A stretch of DNA of 64,000 nt from Drechmeria coniospora (Eukaryota > Ascomycota > Sordariomycetes > Hypocreales > Ophiocordycipitaceae), in assembly GCF_001625195.1 (NCBI RefSeq), contig NC_054389.1:5080520-5144519 (forward strand), in the 5' to 3' direction. Below the pieces are notes generated by a model that had not been told where the DNA came from, made no database searches, and worked only from the letters and a program-made list of their open reading frames with translations. Shown piece by piece: positions 21,357 to 33,400 of the stretch. The stretch's first letter is position 1. Each line of letters begins with the position of its first letter. A program made the position numbers and the translations under genes.

Positions 21357-22318
21357 ATGTCTTATAACCGTGACAACGACGAGGTGAGTCCCCTGCTCTC
21401 CTCTGGCCCGAGATCTCGACGCCGGAATGGACCTGGCTGACATGCTGCCGCAGTCTAGCTACGACAACGTAAGATGGCACCGCCCCATGCACGTTCACAC
21501 TCGCTCTTGTCTAACACGGTCCTCAGAGCTCTGGCGGCTTTGGCTCCTCCGGACGCGATTCGGATACGTACGGCTCCTCCGGACGCACCGGCGGCTCTGA
21601 CAGCTACGGTTCCTCCGGCCGCTCTGGCGATGATGACAATTCTCTCGACTCCTCTGACCGCAAGGGTAGCTCTGGCGGCTACGGTTCCTCCGGTCGCTCC
21701 GGCGGCGACAACTCGTACGGTTCCTCCGGTGGCGACAACTCTTACGGCTCCTCCGGCCGCTCTGGCGGCAATGACTCTTACGACTCCTCTGACCGCAAGG
21801 GTAGCTCTGGCGGCTACGGTTCCTCCGGCCGCTCTGGCGGCAACGACTCGTACGACTCTTCTGACCGCAAGGGTAGCTCTGGCGGCTACGGTTCCTCCGG
21901 CCGCTCTGGCGGCAACGACTCTTACGACTCCTCTGACCGCAAGGGTAGCTCTGGTGGCTACGGTTCCTCCGGTCGCTCCGGCGGCGACAACTCGTACGGT
22001 TCCTCCGGCGGCGACAACTCGTACGGTTCCTCCGGCGGCGACAACTCATACGGTTCCTCCGGCGGCGACAACTCGTACGGTTCCTCCGGCCGCTCTGGCG
22101 GCAATGACTCGTACGACTCTTCAGACCGCAAGGGTAGCTCTGGCGGCTACGGCTCTTCTGGCCGGACCGGTGGCTCTGGCGCTTTCGGTTCCTCCGGCCG
22201 CTCTGGTGATGACGACAACAGCTACTCCTCCGGCCGAACCGGCGGCTCTGGCGGCTATGGCGGCTCTGGCGGTGACTCGTACGGCTCTAACACGCGGGAG
22301 CGTGACGATGAACTTTAA
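21357..22318 (+). CDS. Ser/Gly/Asp/Tyr tandem-repeat protein
   Basis: Three exons, 21357-21383 (27 bp), 21454-21468 (15 bp) and 21527-22318, give 277 aa beginning M-S-Y-N-R-D-N-D-E. The body is built from repeats around S-S-G-R-S-G-G-N-D-S-Y-D-S-S-D-R-K-G; five copies of D-S-S-D-R-K-G are visible, three of them spaced exactly 72 bp. The protein is extremely hydrophilic and probably disordered, without a signal peptide or hydrophobic segment. The C-terminus is R-D-D-E-L, which looks like an ER-retention tetrapeptide, but there is no signal sequence to deliver it there. It resembles the small Ser/Gly/Asn-rich stress or conidiation-type proteins common in filamentous fungi; I do not know a function. 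Splice sites are GT-AG, and the micro-exon keeps the frame. Confidence 0.65.
21650..22150 (+). repeat. 72-bp coding tandem repeat
   Basis: The word GACCGCAAGG recurs at 21791, 21863 and 21935 (spacing 72 bp), and further copies lie near 21657 and 22127. Shorter 30-bp units encoding G-G-D-N-S-Y-G-S-S fill 21960-22080. Unit number is likely to vary between strains. Confidence 0.75.
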
Positions 22319-22580
22319 TTTGCAGGGAAGCGGAATATGGTTGTAATCTTGAGGAAAGTGCGATGACGCGAGGGAAATAGTTTTCGCGCAGTCGTGCCAG
22401 TGTTGCACGAACGCACACTGCTTACTCTGCAGACCAATGAATTGATGTCTACCTTTCGACTGCGACGGTGAAACTAAGTTTCACCACTGCCCAGGAGGAA
22501 CCAAGTCGATGGTTGCGACGATTTCGTTTTCGTCCCATGCATTGCCGCTACGTACCTACGCACGTGGAGTATCTCGCATC

Positions 22581-24603
22581 CTACCTGAGCGATTTCTCAA
22601 CTTTGACCAGCACCACGCCCTCGGTAAGCGTGCCCTTGGAATCCATCAAGTGAATGAACCTGTAGCCCTGACCCAGGCGGTCGAGCCTGATACATGCCCA
22701 CGCGGCAAGATCGTCCCTGCCAAACTCATCATCCCTCACGGTAAAGCGCACAAACGTCAGCTCCTCGACGAGGCCTTTGATCTCGTCGAAGGACACCCTC
22801 TCTGCGGCAAAGTCAACGTCGCAGCCGCGATGGACGCGCGTGCGAACCTTGTACTCGCTCTCGTGGACGTGGCCGTCGTTGAGGGGAGACAGGTGCGAAG
22901 CATCGACATGGATCTCCGTCTTGACGTACGGGTTGAAGCGTTTGGCAGAGCTGCTGTCGGCCGGCAGCGGAATGGACTGGCCGGCAAGGAAAGTGATGGC
23001 GAGCGTGAGGGATTTCCGCTGTGTGGATCCAGTTTGAGCCGGCTTCGACTTAATATCGGGACGGTAGCCTGGGTTATATGTGTCAGTCGATGGAATTCGT
23101 CGGTGGCCGCTCGGGCTGGGCCGATTACTTGCCTTCTGGCTTGAGGACGTAGCCACCAGTGCCAGCAAACATGCCCTCGTTGAGCATCATGCCTTCATCA
23201 GTTTGCTGCCAGTTCAAGGCCACAATTTGGGTACCTCCCCCCCAGAACACGGGCGGGTTGAGGTTCGACGACGAGATGCGAAGTCCAGACGGGTAGGCCC
23301 GCATGAGGTAACTTTTATTGTGATTGAAGAGTTCCATTCCGTGCTTCGCGTGATGATCAAGAAATTTGTTCTCCGACAGGGAAAAGATGTGAGTCGGCCA
23401 TGCGGCCTCAGGCTGAGTCCAGGTCTTGAAAGTGACTGCTCGAGCATAGACGCCCAAACGGCTGAGCTCCTGAATGATCTTGGACGGTTTCTTTGGTGTC
23501 TTTCCCGGTTCGGCTGACATTCGGTCATCCTCGCCGCTCTCCGTCTCTTGCGCCGCGGCACCAGGCGGTGCATACTTGACCTTGACGAGAATCTTCCCTC
23601 TCAGATCGTCAGGACTGGGCAACGAAGTAGGCGGCGTTTCTGTTTGCGGTTCTGTATCGGTGACCAGCAAGCCTCGCCAAGACTCCTTCATGATGTCGAC
23701 CATGACAGCCTGCTGCTGCGGGTTGCAGTGTACCTCAAGGCTGATGATGAGGGGTAGGTCGCTAACGGTGAATGCACTCTCCCGGATTGCATTGCACACA
23801 TCTCGAAAGGGAACCTCTTTCGTGAGCGTGTATCCGTGCAGAACCCGGGGCTCCAAGGAGGAGACTTGGGGTTCCTCGCTTTCCTCTGCCGCTTCCTCGG
23901 TGCCTGATCTCGCCGCAGTGGCGCCATCCTTGGGCACCTCCTTGCCCTCGGGCTTCCTTCCGTCCTTTTCTTCTGTCTTCTTTCCTAAACTTGTCTTGTC
24001 GAACTTTGCGACGAGCGAGCCTGGCAGCTTCTTCCTGAGTCGGTTGAAGGTGCCCTGGCGCTTTGGCTTCGGCATCTCTTTCGTCTCATCGCCGCCAGCG
24101 CTGCTCGCTGAGCTCTCTGAGTCGGAATCATTTCCATCCCATACATCGACCTCGACACAGCGGCACCCTCGCAAAAGTACATTGGTGTAAGCGGCCGTCG
24201 TGCTGTCACTGGAAAGCTGGTTTCCGGATAGGTAGGTGTTGTGGCTTGAACTGATGTAATAGCTCGCGAGTGGCCACGACAGGTCGCTTTTCTTCCAAGG
24301 GATACCTACGTTGCTATCTTGAGAGGTCATGTATTGCAGAAACTGGTTGAAATCGACGCTGGGCAGGTCGAGGAGCCGGATGGCCGATGGTGTCTTGTCA
24401 TCGTTGTTCTGAACAACGTGGACGAACCTCTGGGCCTGCGACTTGGTCCATTCCTTCTCGGGGCCGGCATGTGACTCGAAGATGCGCTGCACGTACTGGA
24501 GGACGCATTGGCCAGGCGCCTTGACTGCATGGTGGAAGTCGTCGACACCACCGCCCGCCTGCCGGATTGAGTTGCTTCTGAGGCGTTGATCAACGGGAGC
24601 CAT
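22581..24603 (-). CDS. PLC1: Phosphoinositide-specific phospholipase C
   Basis: Two exons on the minus strand, 24603-23133 and 23068-22581, give 652 aa. The enzyme hydrolyses PI(4,5)P2 to diacylglycerol and inositol phosphate at the plasma membrane. The PI-PLC X domain starts around W-P-L-A-S-Y-Y-I-S-S-S-H-N-T-Y (His121) with E-V-D-V-W-D-G at 151-157, and the second catalytic His lies in S-L-E-V-H-C-N (His292). The Y domain spans about 374-490 (F-N-H-N-K-S-Y-L-M-R-A-Y-P). A C2 domain lies between about 510 and 645. An acidic/basic insert of about 100 residues (158-258) interrupts the X domain. The intron uses a GC donor (AG/GCAAGT) and is the only way to join V-L-K-P-E-G to Y-R-P-D in frame. 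The N-terminal ~100 residues probably hold degenerate EF-hands. Confidence 0.93.
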
Positions 24604-25190
24604 CCGTGCGGCGTTTAATCACGGCAAATAAATCGAAAGCTCCTCGGCGTTTGGCGAAATGAGAGGGGTTTAATGAGGATTTCTTTGAGGGCGTTGTGAT
24701 CGTGAGGACGTCGAAGAGGAGGGGAGAGGGGGAGTGGCACTCAAACGTTGGTGGTTCCTGCATTGACGTTTCAAGGCAGGCACAGCCGACCAGGTACCTG
24801 CTATTACTACCCTGGAGAAACGACCCGGCATGGCAAGTCAGGGCGGCAAGTACGACCGTAAAGGCTACGCTACGTTACGGAAGGTACTGCTACCATCCAC
24901 CACCAGCCTACCCTGGAGCCGGCAGAATCACATTGTGAAGCGGTTATGCCCGCCAGTATCAGCATCAGGTAGATACCGCTGCGAAGCTTCACCAACAGTT
25001 AGTTTGTAGCTGGGTCGGCCCGTCTTGAATAGTATCTGGTTATGTAGTTGCTCATCCGTCACGGGCATTCCACATTCTGTGCTCGGTTACTACTTCGTGC
25101 CTAGTACTCCGTCTGTACCGGTACACCGTATATTCAATTGCCCTGATGTCATGGAGGTTAATGCAGCTGGCTCATACTCATGCTCATGTC
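24604..25190. other. Intergenic region
   Basis: Spacer of 587 bp containing the PLC1 promoter and the 3' flank of NRDE2. A few GTAC-type words and a run of 9 C near 25221 (inside the NRDE2 end) are all I see. Confidence 0.4.
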
Positions 25191-28100
25191 TCACCGCCTC
25201 TCCCCTTGCCTCTCCTCTCGCCCCCCCCCTCGCCTTTCCTCATGCCACTTTGACACAAAGTCTTCCATGTCCACGTGAATTCGCACCCCCTTGTCTATCA
25301 TGGTGCTGTACACGGACCGCAAGTCACCCGACTGCATTTCGTCCACCAGCGTCACAAAGGCCTCCATCATCACCTCTTTGGACCATGGACAGCATCGCAA
25401 CGCCCTATAGAACACGTCCTTTGCCTTGGGTCGCAGCTGCTGCTGTGAGTGGCAGAATCGTAGGTAAGCAATCCAGAGCGCGACACTGGATCGGCACACG
25501 TCGCTCGAGACGGCGTGCTCGAACGCGGCCTTCGTGCTGTTGATGTTCCCGCGAGTTAATTCGTGCTCGACGGCAAACACCCGACCTCCCACCGAGTCTC
25601 GGGCCTTGACGAGCACTTTGTCATAGAGCAGATGACGGGTCTCGTCGACAACACGAATGCTGGTGTCGGCCCACTCAAACAGAGTCAGGAATATCGTGTT
25701 TCGGGGAAACGCGTCGACGAAGCGAGCGAGCTGGTCGCGCAGGTACGCTCGTCGAAACGGCCTATGTGATTCTCGTCAGCACCAAGGATGAGCAGGCACC
25801 GGAGACGGATGAGTTTCGCCCACGTACCCCTTTAAGGCGTGGTGGTACAGCAGCATGGCGGAGAACTGGAGGAGCGATTCGAGAGCCGCACCCCTTTCAT
25901 GCCTCAGCGCAGGAAATTTGGACGTCATCGTTTCAATCACGGCCATGGCCGCTGTAATGTTGCCCTGGGACGCAGATGATGGCTCGGTACCTCCTCTGCT
26001 GGTTAGATAGGACAGCAGTACCAGGCATTGCATGTTGACGCTGGCCGCGTTGAGGTTCTCCTCATATAGAAAACGCTCGACACTTGATGAAAAGGCTCGT
26101 TGAGCCTTGAGGATGACGGACGGTGAGACGTCGCCGTCGTCTAGTATTGGTTTCAGGAGCGAGTCATCGACGCATGCACATAGGCGGTTCGCGGCTGCAC
26201 CTCGATTGCCACTCGAGAACTCTGTCCAACTCCACGTCTGAAACAACAAGGACGCGGTTGGAACGTGTCTGATCTGAATGAACAGGTTAGCATTGCCTTG
26301 ACACCAGTCGACAGACTGGATTCCGTACGGATGGAGATTCCGCCGCAGATAGGAGCACTCTCTTGGCAACCTCGGTATTTTCATTGGCGAGCTCGGCGAG
26401 TGCGTACGAGCTGTATAGTTCGGCATCGGTAGAAAATTTCTGGAGCAGGGCCTTGGCGGGCTTCTTGATGGCTGTGGGCTCTCTTGCGTAGCAAACTCCA
26501 AGGTAATACAGACCCAAGGTAGCCATGTTGGCCGTCAGCACGAGCTGCTTCAACATGCGTTGAAGAAATGCAATGTCAACCCCAAGCTCGCGGTGAACTA
26601 CCGAGAGATACTGGAACCAGCTGGTGCCACTGAACAGTAGGTTGGGGGATATGAGGGCACGGCAGTTGCCGCTGCTAAATACCGGGTCTTTTCGCTGCCA
26701 TTCCTCGCTGCCATCTTGGGCAGCTTCCCAAGCCGGCTGCAGTTGGATGCTCGTATTAGCCCCCGTCAGGAACGTGTCGTCATTTGCCGTGTCTGTATAA
26801 ATTTTAGAGGAGAAAGCAGATGGCATCCCGCAGAAAAGCAGGAAAGCATCGACCAATTGCGGCGTCGCATCCGGTAGCTTGTCATCGGGGATAACGAAGA
26901 GCCAGGGCTCAATATCAGGAAACGTTACAACCCGAAAAGGATCGTCTTCCATTCCTTCATCAAGTGTTCGAGCCGGCATTCCTGCCTTCCTGGACCAAGA
27001 ACGTTCAACCACCCCCCAGGCCATGAACGCATCTCGTGACATGGGATTCTGCACCGGCTCATCCTTTGCCGGTTCGAGCGGTTCTCCTTTGCCACCGCTC
27101 TCGACGAATCGCTTCCAGCCTTGCGAGTTTTCATCTCCAAGTCGAGGCACTTCACTCTCCCAAAAGTCTCCAAAAGACTGCATTGCTTTCTCGTGGCCCA
27201 ACTCCTGGTCAGGGTGTCGCAGCAAGCTCAGTTCAAGGAGCGCCTGCCATGCAGCCACGGACCGTTCCTTGTAACCGGCATCATGAAGGAAGCGAGTGGC
27301 CCTTAGGAATATATAGATAGCTTCCTCCACATCGTCCAAGGCTTGCAGTCCCGACCGCGAACGCACTGCACGCAAGCGATCCAGGAGCATATTCTGTACG
27401 CCGTCGAAGTCGACCTTGACGATGCTGGACATGATGAAGTTGAGATGCGTCTTCCACAAGGAAAAGCAGTGCGTCTCTTCTTCAGCACACTCGGACCATT
27501 TCTTGCTTGCCATCTTGTGATCCCAGATCTTGACGCCCTCGCCCATCAAGCGGACCAACACGCGCTGCCGATCTGGACCAAGTGTCGTGTGGGAGAGAGC
27601 CGACTGGAGCATGTGAACCTTGATCTCACCGAAGCTGTGCGCCGCATTGTCTGTGGCCCTTTCGTCAATCGTCTCGCCCGCTCTTATCAAGTCGTCCTGG
27701 TGGTCGACAAGCTCCAACCACGCGTCAATATCGGAGGGAACCTCCTTGACACGTTTGTTCAGCTGCATGGACTTCCACTTCATCGGGTTATCTTCGTTTG
27801 TCTCGTAAATATCTTCATCCGAGTCGTCGTCTTCCACATCACTCTGAACGGCTGACCGGCCACGCTTTGGTTTGATATCAATGGTTTTCCAAGAAGGTTT
27901 GTCATCTTCGCCCGAAGAATCACTGGCTTCTTGATCCACTTTGCGCCTCTTTTGGGACTCTAGTGGAATATATTCACCAGGGTCTTCAAGCACCCTTTTG
28001 CTGGCGCGCATCTTGACTGACCGGCGTTTCTGCCAACTCTTGGACCGTAGACCATCCTTGTCGCGAGATCCAGAGGGTCCATCGCCAGGGAATACAAGAG

Positions 28101-28575
28101 TGAAGGTGTCCATCGGTCCATCGTGATGTATCACCATTCGAGCGTCGGTCCCCAAGACCTTCCCGCGACCAAAGCGGTAGAACTTGGGGATTTTGTGGCG
28201 GTCCAAGCCATACTTTTGAACAAGCGGGTCACCCTTGGTGTCGAGAACGTACAGTCCAGGCACGGAAGAAGTAGAAACGTTGGATGTGGGTAAACCGTCT
28301 GAGAATTTTTGGCGAGAATCCGGAGCCTCCTGCGTCCGACTGCTTTGGCGTGATCGATCCCTCTGGTGGCGATCTTGGTGAGCATCGTCCTCTCGATGAC
28401 GAGGTTGATGATCCCGACGCCGATGCTTGCTTGACCGACTGTTGCGAGCCTTTGCTTTGCTTTCATTTCTCTCAAGGATATCTTCTTTCTTCACAGAGCT
28501 TGAAGGCGTTACTCCAGATTTGAAAGAAGAAAACTTGGGTACGGTTATCTTCCTCTCATCGTCGGTAGCGGTCAT
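25191..28575 (-). CDS. NRDE2: NRDE2 family nuclear RNA-processing protein
   Basis: Three exons on the minus strand, 28575-26329, 26273-25828 and 25761-25191, give 1087 aa. NRDE2 (S. pombe Nrl1) is a nuclear factor acting with the Mtr4 exosome helicase and the spliceosome in RNA silencing and control of cryptic introns. Seen: a basic R/S/H/D-rich N-terminus of about 100 residues, then the NRDE-2 domain start (D-T-K-G-D-P-L-V-Q-K-Y-G and F-Y-R-F-G-R-G-K-V-L-G). HAT/TPR-like helical repeats follow (N-P-M-K-W-K-S, D-I-D-A-W-L-E-L-V-D-H-Q) up to the C-terminal C-P-W-S-K-E-V and the ending around M-E-D-F-V-S-K-W. Both introns close in phase and bridge conserved helices. The last ~15 residues are a simple R/G/E tail. 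Confidence 0.88.
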
Positions 28576-29147
28576 TATTGACCAGCTTCATGTCAGGTCC
28601 CTCACGGCAAAAGTCAAAGGCCAAGTCCTAAGTACCTGTAGAGAGCCGCATTCGAGCCTAGAAATTATATGGAAGCCAAAAGCACCCTAGAAAGTGCGGT
28701 TGGAATCGTCCGTTGTCAGCGATATGAGTGGACGTGTGGTCGTGCTCCGAGTTGAAGATGGCGAGGTTCACGTGAGTTGTGCCAGCGGATTTACAGTGGG
28801 CAAGTCACCTAGTGGTCAACGGGAGCTAAGCTGTTACGTCCTAGGCCTAAGTACGTACCCCGCTGTGTCAATTATTAATTACAGGCTAATATTTCCTCCA
28901 ATACATGTACGTTAGGCTGTATTATTACCCCCTGCGCCGTACTGTATTAATGCCAAGTCGTACCAAGGTAAGTCATTACACTGACATTCTTACCTACCCA
29001 TTGACGGGCGTTCACGAGAAACGCGTTCTCTACCACCCCCTCTTTCGCGACTCTCGTCGCCACCACTCTGTTGGCCAAATCCGGTGGCACGATACTCGAA
29101 GCACTTTAGGTGGGGGTTGCAGGTCTGATTGTCGCCCATCTACCCGC
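28576..29147. other. Divergent promoter region NRDE2 / TSC10
   Basis: 572 bp between two head-to-head genes, so it probably drives both. It includes scattered GTAC/TACGT words around 28850-28960. No RNA gene or repeat was identified. Confidence 0.45.
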
Positions 29148-30311
29148 ATGGCGACGACGGCAATCGCCGCGATTTGGCTCCTGATTCCTGCCATCGTTGT
29201 CATCGCCGCAGCTTCAGCAGCCATGGGTCTGTTCGGTGGGAATAAGCTACCCGTTGAGGGAAAGGTGACACTCTCCATTCAACGATTTGTCGAAGATCCC
29301 CAATCTCATCTAGCCAGACGGTCCTCATCACCGGCGCGTCCGAAGGCATGGGACTGTCCGCAGCACAGAAGCTTGCTGCCCGGGGTGCCAACGTCATCCT
29401 CATCTCCCGCAACGTTGGCAAGCTCGAAGAGGCCCTTGATTCGGTCAAGGTTCGGCTCCCTTTCCCCTTTCACTCACCTCCATCATCATTGAGTTCCTTG
29501 CTCACCAACTTGATGTTAGGCCGCTGCGAAGCACCCCAGCTCGCAACGCTTCCACTACATCTCGGCCGACGTATCTACGTCCTCGTACGCCGCTCCCGTC
29601 ATCGCTGAAGCTATTAAGTGGAACAATGGAAAGTCTCCCGACATCGTTTGGTGCGTTGCCGGTACGTCGGTGCCCGAGCTTTTCGTCGACATGGATATGG
29701 AGTCACTGCGCAAGCAGATGAACGTGAACTTTTACGGCACTGCAGAAATGTCCCACGTTATTCTGAAAGAGTGGCTTGCCGTCGATGCGCCTGTCGAGAA
29801 GGAGCCCAAGCATCTCATCATGACTACGAGCGTCGTTGCCCTTTATACCATCCCTGGCTATGCCCCCTACGCACCCTCCAAATGGGCCATTCGAGGGCTT
29901 GCAGACACAATCTCCCAGGAGATGTTGATGTACCCCCAAAACGTTAGAGTCCATGTAGTATACCCAGGAAGCATCCTCTCCCCCGGTTTCGACAGGGAAA
30001 ACGTCACCAAACCCGCCATCACCAAGCTTCTGGAGGAAAGTGATCCGAAGCAAACGCCTGATGAGGTGGCCGAAGCTGCCATCCGCGGACTCGAAAGGGG
30101 TGACTACTTTGTCACAGTGAACTTCCTCGGCACCTTGATGAGATGGGGGATGATGGGTGGTTCGTTTCGAAACAATTGGGTCCTGGATACCCTTGGCGCT
30201 TGGCTGGTGTCCATTGTCTGGATGTTCGTCCAAATGGACCTACACGGCAAGATCAAGAGTTATGGCAAAAAGTACGGCCACCCAAGTACAGCCAAGAAGC
30301 ATCAAGTTTAA
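29148..30311 (+). CDS. TSC10: 3-ketodihydrosphingosine reductase
   Basis: Three exons, 29148-29264, 29318-29449 and 29520-30311, give 346 aa. It catalyses the second step of sphingolipid synthesis, reducing 3-ketosphinganine with NADPH on the ER. The first exon encodes a hydrophobic membrane segment (A-I-W-L-L-I-P-A-I-V-V-I-A-A). Exon 2 opens with the Rossmann motif T-V-L-I-T-G-A-S-E-G-M-G. Exon 3 has the short-chain dehydrogenase site: Ser187 in M-T-T-S, then Y-A-P-S-K with Tyr200 and Lys204. A second hydrophobic region near the C-terminus (W-V-L-D-T-L-G-A-W-L-V-S-I-V-W) fits the family. The end is basic (K-K-H-Q-V). It converges with URB2, with only 92 bp between the stops. Confidence 0.93.
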
Positions 30312-30403
30312 AACCCAAGACCTCTTGTGCTCGCACGGCACGAGGTCCAGGTATCGCCTCTGAAATTGAGTTTTCCCTATTAAGGACGATGCCAGGTGCC
30401 CTA

Positions 30404-33400
30404 CTATACGCCGCTCCACTTGCCAAATTTGACATACCGCTTGAACATTTCCCGCAAAATGGCCCTTCCGCTCTCATCCATGGCATCGTTAAGAATCTTT
30501 CTGCCCGCCGGCGAAGTGATGCCGAAGATCGAGTTCATCGCCGGCTCAAGTGCCTCCCTGGTGGCTCTGGGGACATTGTCTTCCAGCTGCAACTTGACGT
30601 AGTTTATCAGGACCATGTACATGTGCCTGCCAGCGGAGCGTTTAGCTGCATCCGTGACGGAGTCCAAGGCACTGTGGAGCTGAGAACGTGAGACAGCACC
30701 AGCCGTAGGTTCGCAGATCAGGGTGATGAGACGGGCGTAAGATTGCGCCTTTGACTCTTGTGACAACCCATCGTCATCGTCTTTGGCGGCTTGCATTATG
30801 ATCAGATTTCGAAGAAGCGCCTGGATTGTGCTCAGTAGCAGGTGGTAGTGACCCTCGAGCCGGAGTCTGTGCTTCTTGATGATGACCTCGACCAGCTTGC
30901 ACAGCCAGGAAAAGGGTACGTCAGAGCTGTCGTTTTCCGGCGCGGATAGGAGACAGACCGCATCCAGCGTGAGCTCAATGTTCCACTGACCCATAGCTTG
31001 CGGTCTCTTCTCCAGCAGAGCGCGCAGGATGCGGCAGATATGCCGGGCGTGAGATGATCCTTTCATCAAAGAAATCGTTAACTGGCTATGAGCTGCCGCC
31101 AAGCTAAACCCCTTGGTCTGGGTTCGGACGTCTGCTGAATCTGCTCCACGTTAGCTTGAGAAATTCCTGTGCCGAATGGGCACCATACCTAAGAGTTGAT
31201 CTACGACTGCTTGGATGGCAAGAAGTTGGCCGACTGCGTTGAAACTTTGATCAGGCTCGGGAAGAAGCTCCTTCAGGTACTGCAGTCGAGTTGTTTCGTC
31301 CGCATTCCCCGTAATAGACTGCACATGCTCCTTCAAGAGAGGTTCCCGAAGCTGACTCGGCAGTTTTTCCAAGCCGTCGTACGTTGCAGGGCGGGGCACT
31401 TCGTCCTCCTTGAACAAATATCGTAGTAAAACTTGAATCTTCCATCCTCTCAAGTCTCCATCTTGCATTAGCTGCTTGCTTTGGGCTTCGAGCTTCCGGA
31501 TGAAAGAAGATTTTGCATCCACCCGCCCCACGAGATCTCCGGCTTGACTGGCCGCATCAACTGCAGCGAAGAGCGCCATATCGGCGAGAGGATCCTGAGC
31601 ACCCAACAGCTGTTTATCAGACAAGAGATTGTTGGCCATGGCCAGGACGAATTTCGCTAATGTCGATCTTGAGATATCCAACAGGGGGCCAAGTTCCGCA
31701 TGGTTGTGGCAGTTAGGTGAACGCGCGAGTTCGGCAGTGAGAGACTTCAGTAGCGTCATGAATAACGGTCGTGCTGTCTTTCCACCGTCTCTTTGAGATG
31801 CGGCGTGCCCTACGCAGTCAGATACGAATGCTGAGGCCCCTTGAAAGTATTCGAGACTTCGACCGTCGATGTTTTCCGCCATTTGTCTGATCGTCGCAGC
31901 AGCCAGGAGAGAAAATCTCTCAACCAGTTCAAGAAAAGCCAGATGCTCCGTTGATCGTTCCAGGGTGACGGTAGGAATCGCCTCAGCGAGCTCGACGAGG
32001 TGTGCGAAGCTCATACCGGGATAGAATGTGGGCCGTGCCATTAGTTTAGTCTCTAGTGTCAGCACCAGTTTCCAGGCATCCAACGATATCCGTTTCGGGG
32101 ATTTGACCATCTTGACCCTTCGTTTGCTCAGGGCCATCATGAGCCTCTCGCGCTGCGCACGATTGTACGCATCGAGCGGAATGCCTGTCAGGGTGTTTAT
32201 CCACATCTGACCCTCCTCGCGTGGCCATCCCTTCTTCTCCTCGGAATCTTCCAGCGCGACGACCAGACGATCAACAAGATCTATCGTAAGTTTTCCGTCG
32301 CTTAGATTCACTTCATTGCGCAGAATCGTATCCCAAAGCAACTGCAGCTCAGTACCCTTTTCCGTCGACAGAGCATTGGCCACGATGGGTGGCAGTTCCT
32401 CCTTCTTTCTGTAGTACATCGTACTGAACCTGCTGGCAGCGGATAGATGCCAAGATAGGTATTGCTTATATGCAGTTCTGGCTGACAGATCTAACTTGGC
32501 ACCAGCATCAGCTGTAGAGAGCTCGCTCCTCTGCAAGCTCTTATCTGAGGCAATCTCGGCCGCGAGCCGCCTGCTGAAGACTTCGACCAAGGTGGCCGCT
32601 TCGGTCATATGCTCGTCATCGGGGTACATCGAATCCCAAACCTGGTGACAACATTTGAATGCTTCAAAGGTTTCGGTGGAAAATATTGGCGAGGACTTCA
32701 GGATTTTGGCCATCCGACTCTTGACCGAGCTCCAAACGTCGGCTCTGTCATTTGGCGAAACCCAGGAGATGGTCCTGGACACGACTGTCCATTTGAGGGC
32801 GGTACGAGGAGAGCTCTTGATGGGGGCGACCAAATCGAAGAGCCTGCGCCCCACCGCATCTACAAACGACTCGCTTCGTAGTCCTTGAACAAGTGTGCTT
32901 GCGAATACACAGGTGGCCTTTGGGTGCGACTTCGGCTTCTGCGCCTCGGCCCATGCAATCACATCGAGCAGCTGAGAGGGTGAGAGCTCGGATTCCACGA
33001 AAGAATGAAATGGCTGCTTGGTGGCGGTGAGTTGCGCAAGTTCAAACCATGGTGAATGGGCGTCCAGGTTTTGCCCTTCAGCTGCGCACAGCTGTTCATA
33101 CCACAATTGCAGAAAGCTCGGGAAGTCGCGTCTCGTTCGAAACCCTTCCGAGATGGCGCCAACGACGTCCAGGACAGCATTCCTATCATGGCCATCGCCT
33201 AGGGTTTGCTCAGCAATCCTTTCGCATACGTCTCCCCGTAATTTGACACCTTCATCAGACAGCTGAAAGATGTCCGGTTCGCACTTGGCCGCTTTGGACA
33301 TCAATTGCCAATTGGTCTCTGCTCCTTGCAACGCGTAGTCGCGGCATATCCGCCGAAGGTCTTCCGCATCGACCGGGGTGGAATTCTGTACAGCTAGCTC

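Noticed and set aside
21474..22346. 290-codon Ala/Thr/Pro-rich open frame, and a 184-codon Cys/Arg-rich frame on the opposite strand
   Set aside because: Both are shadows of the tandem-repeat gene: repeats in multiples of three keep every frame open. Only the S-S-G-R frame has a proper ATG, splice sites and a hydrophilic family-like composition.
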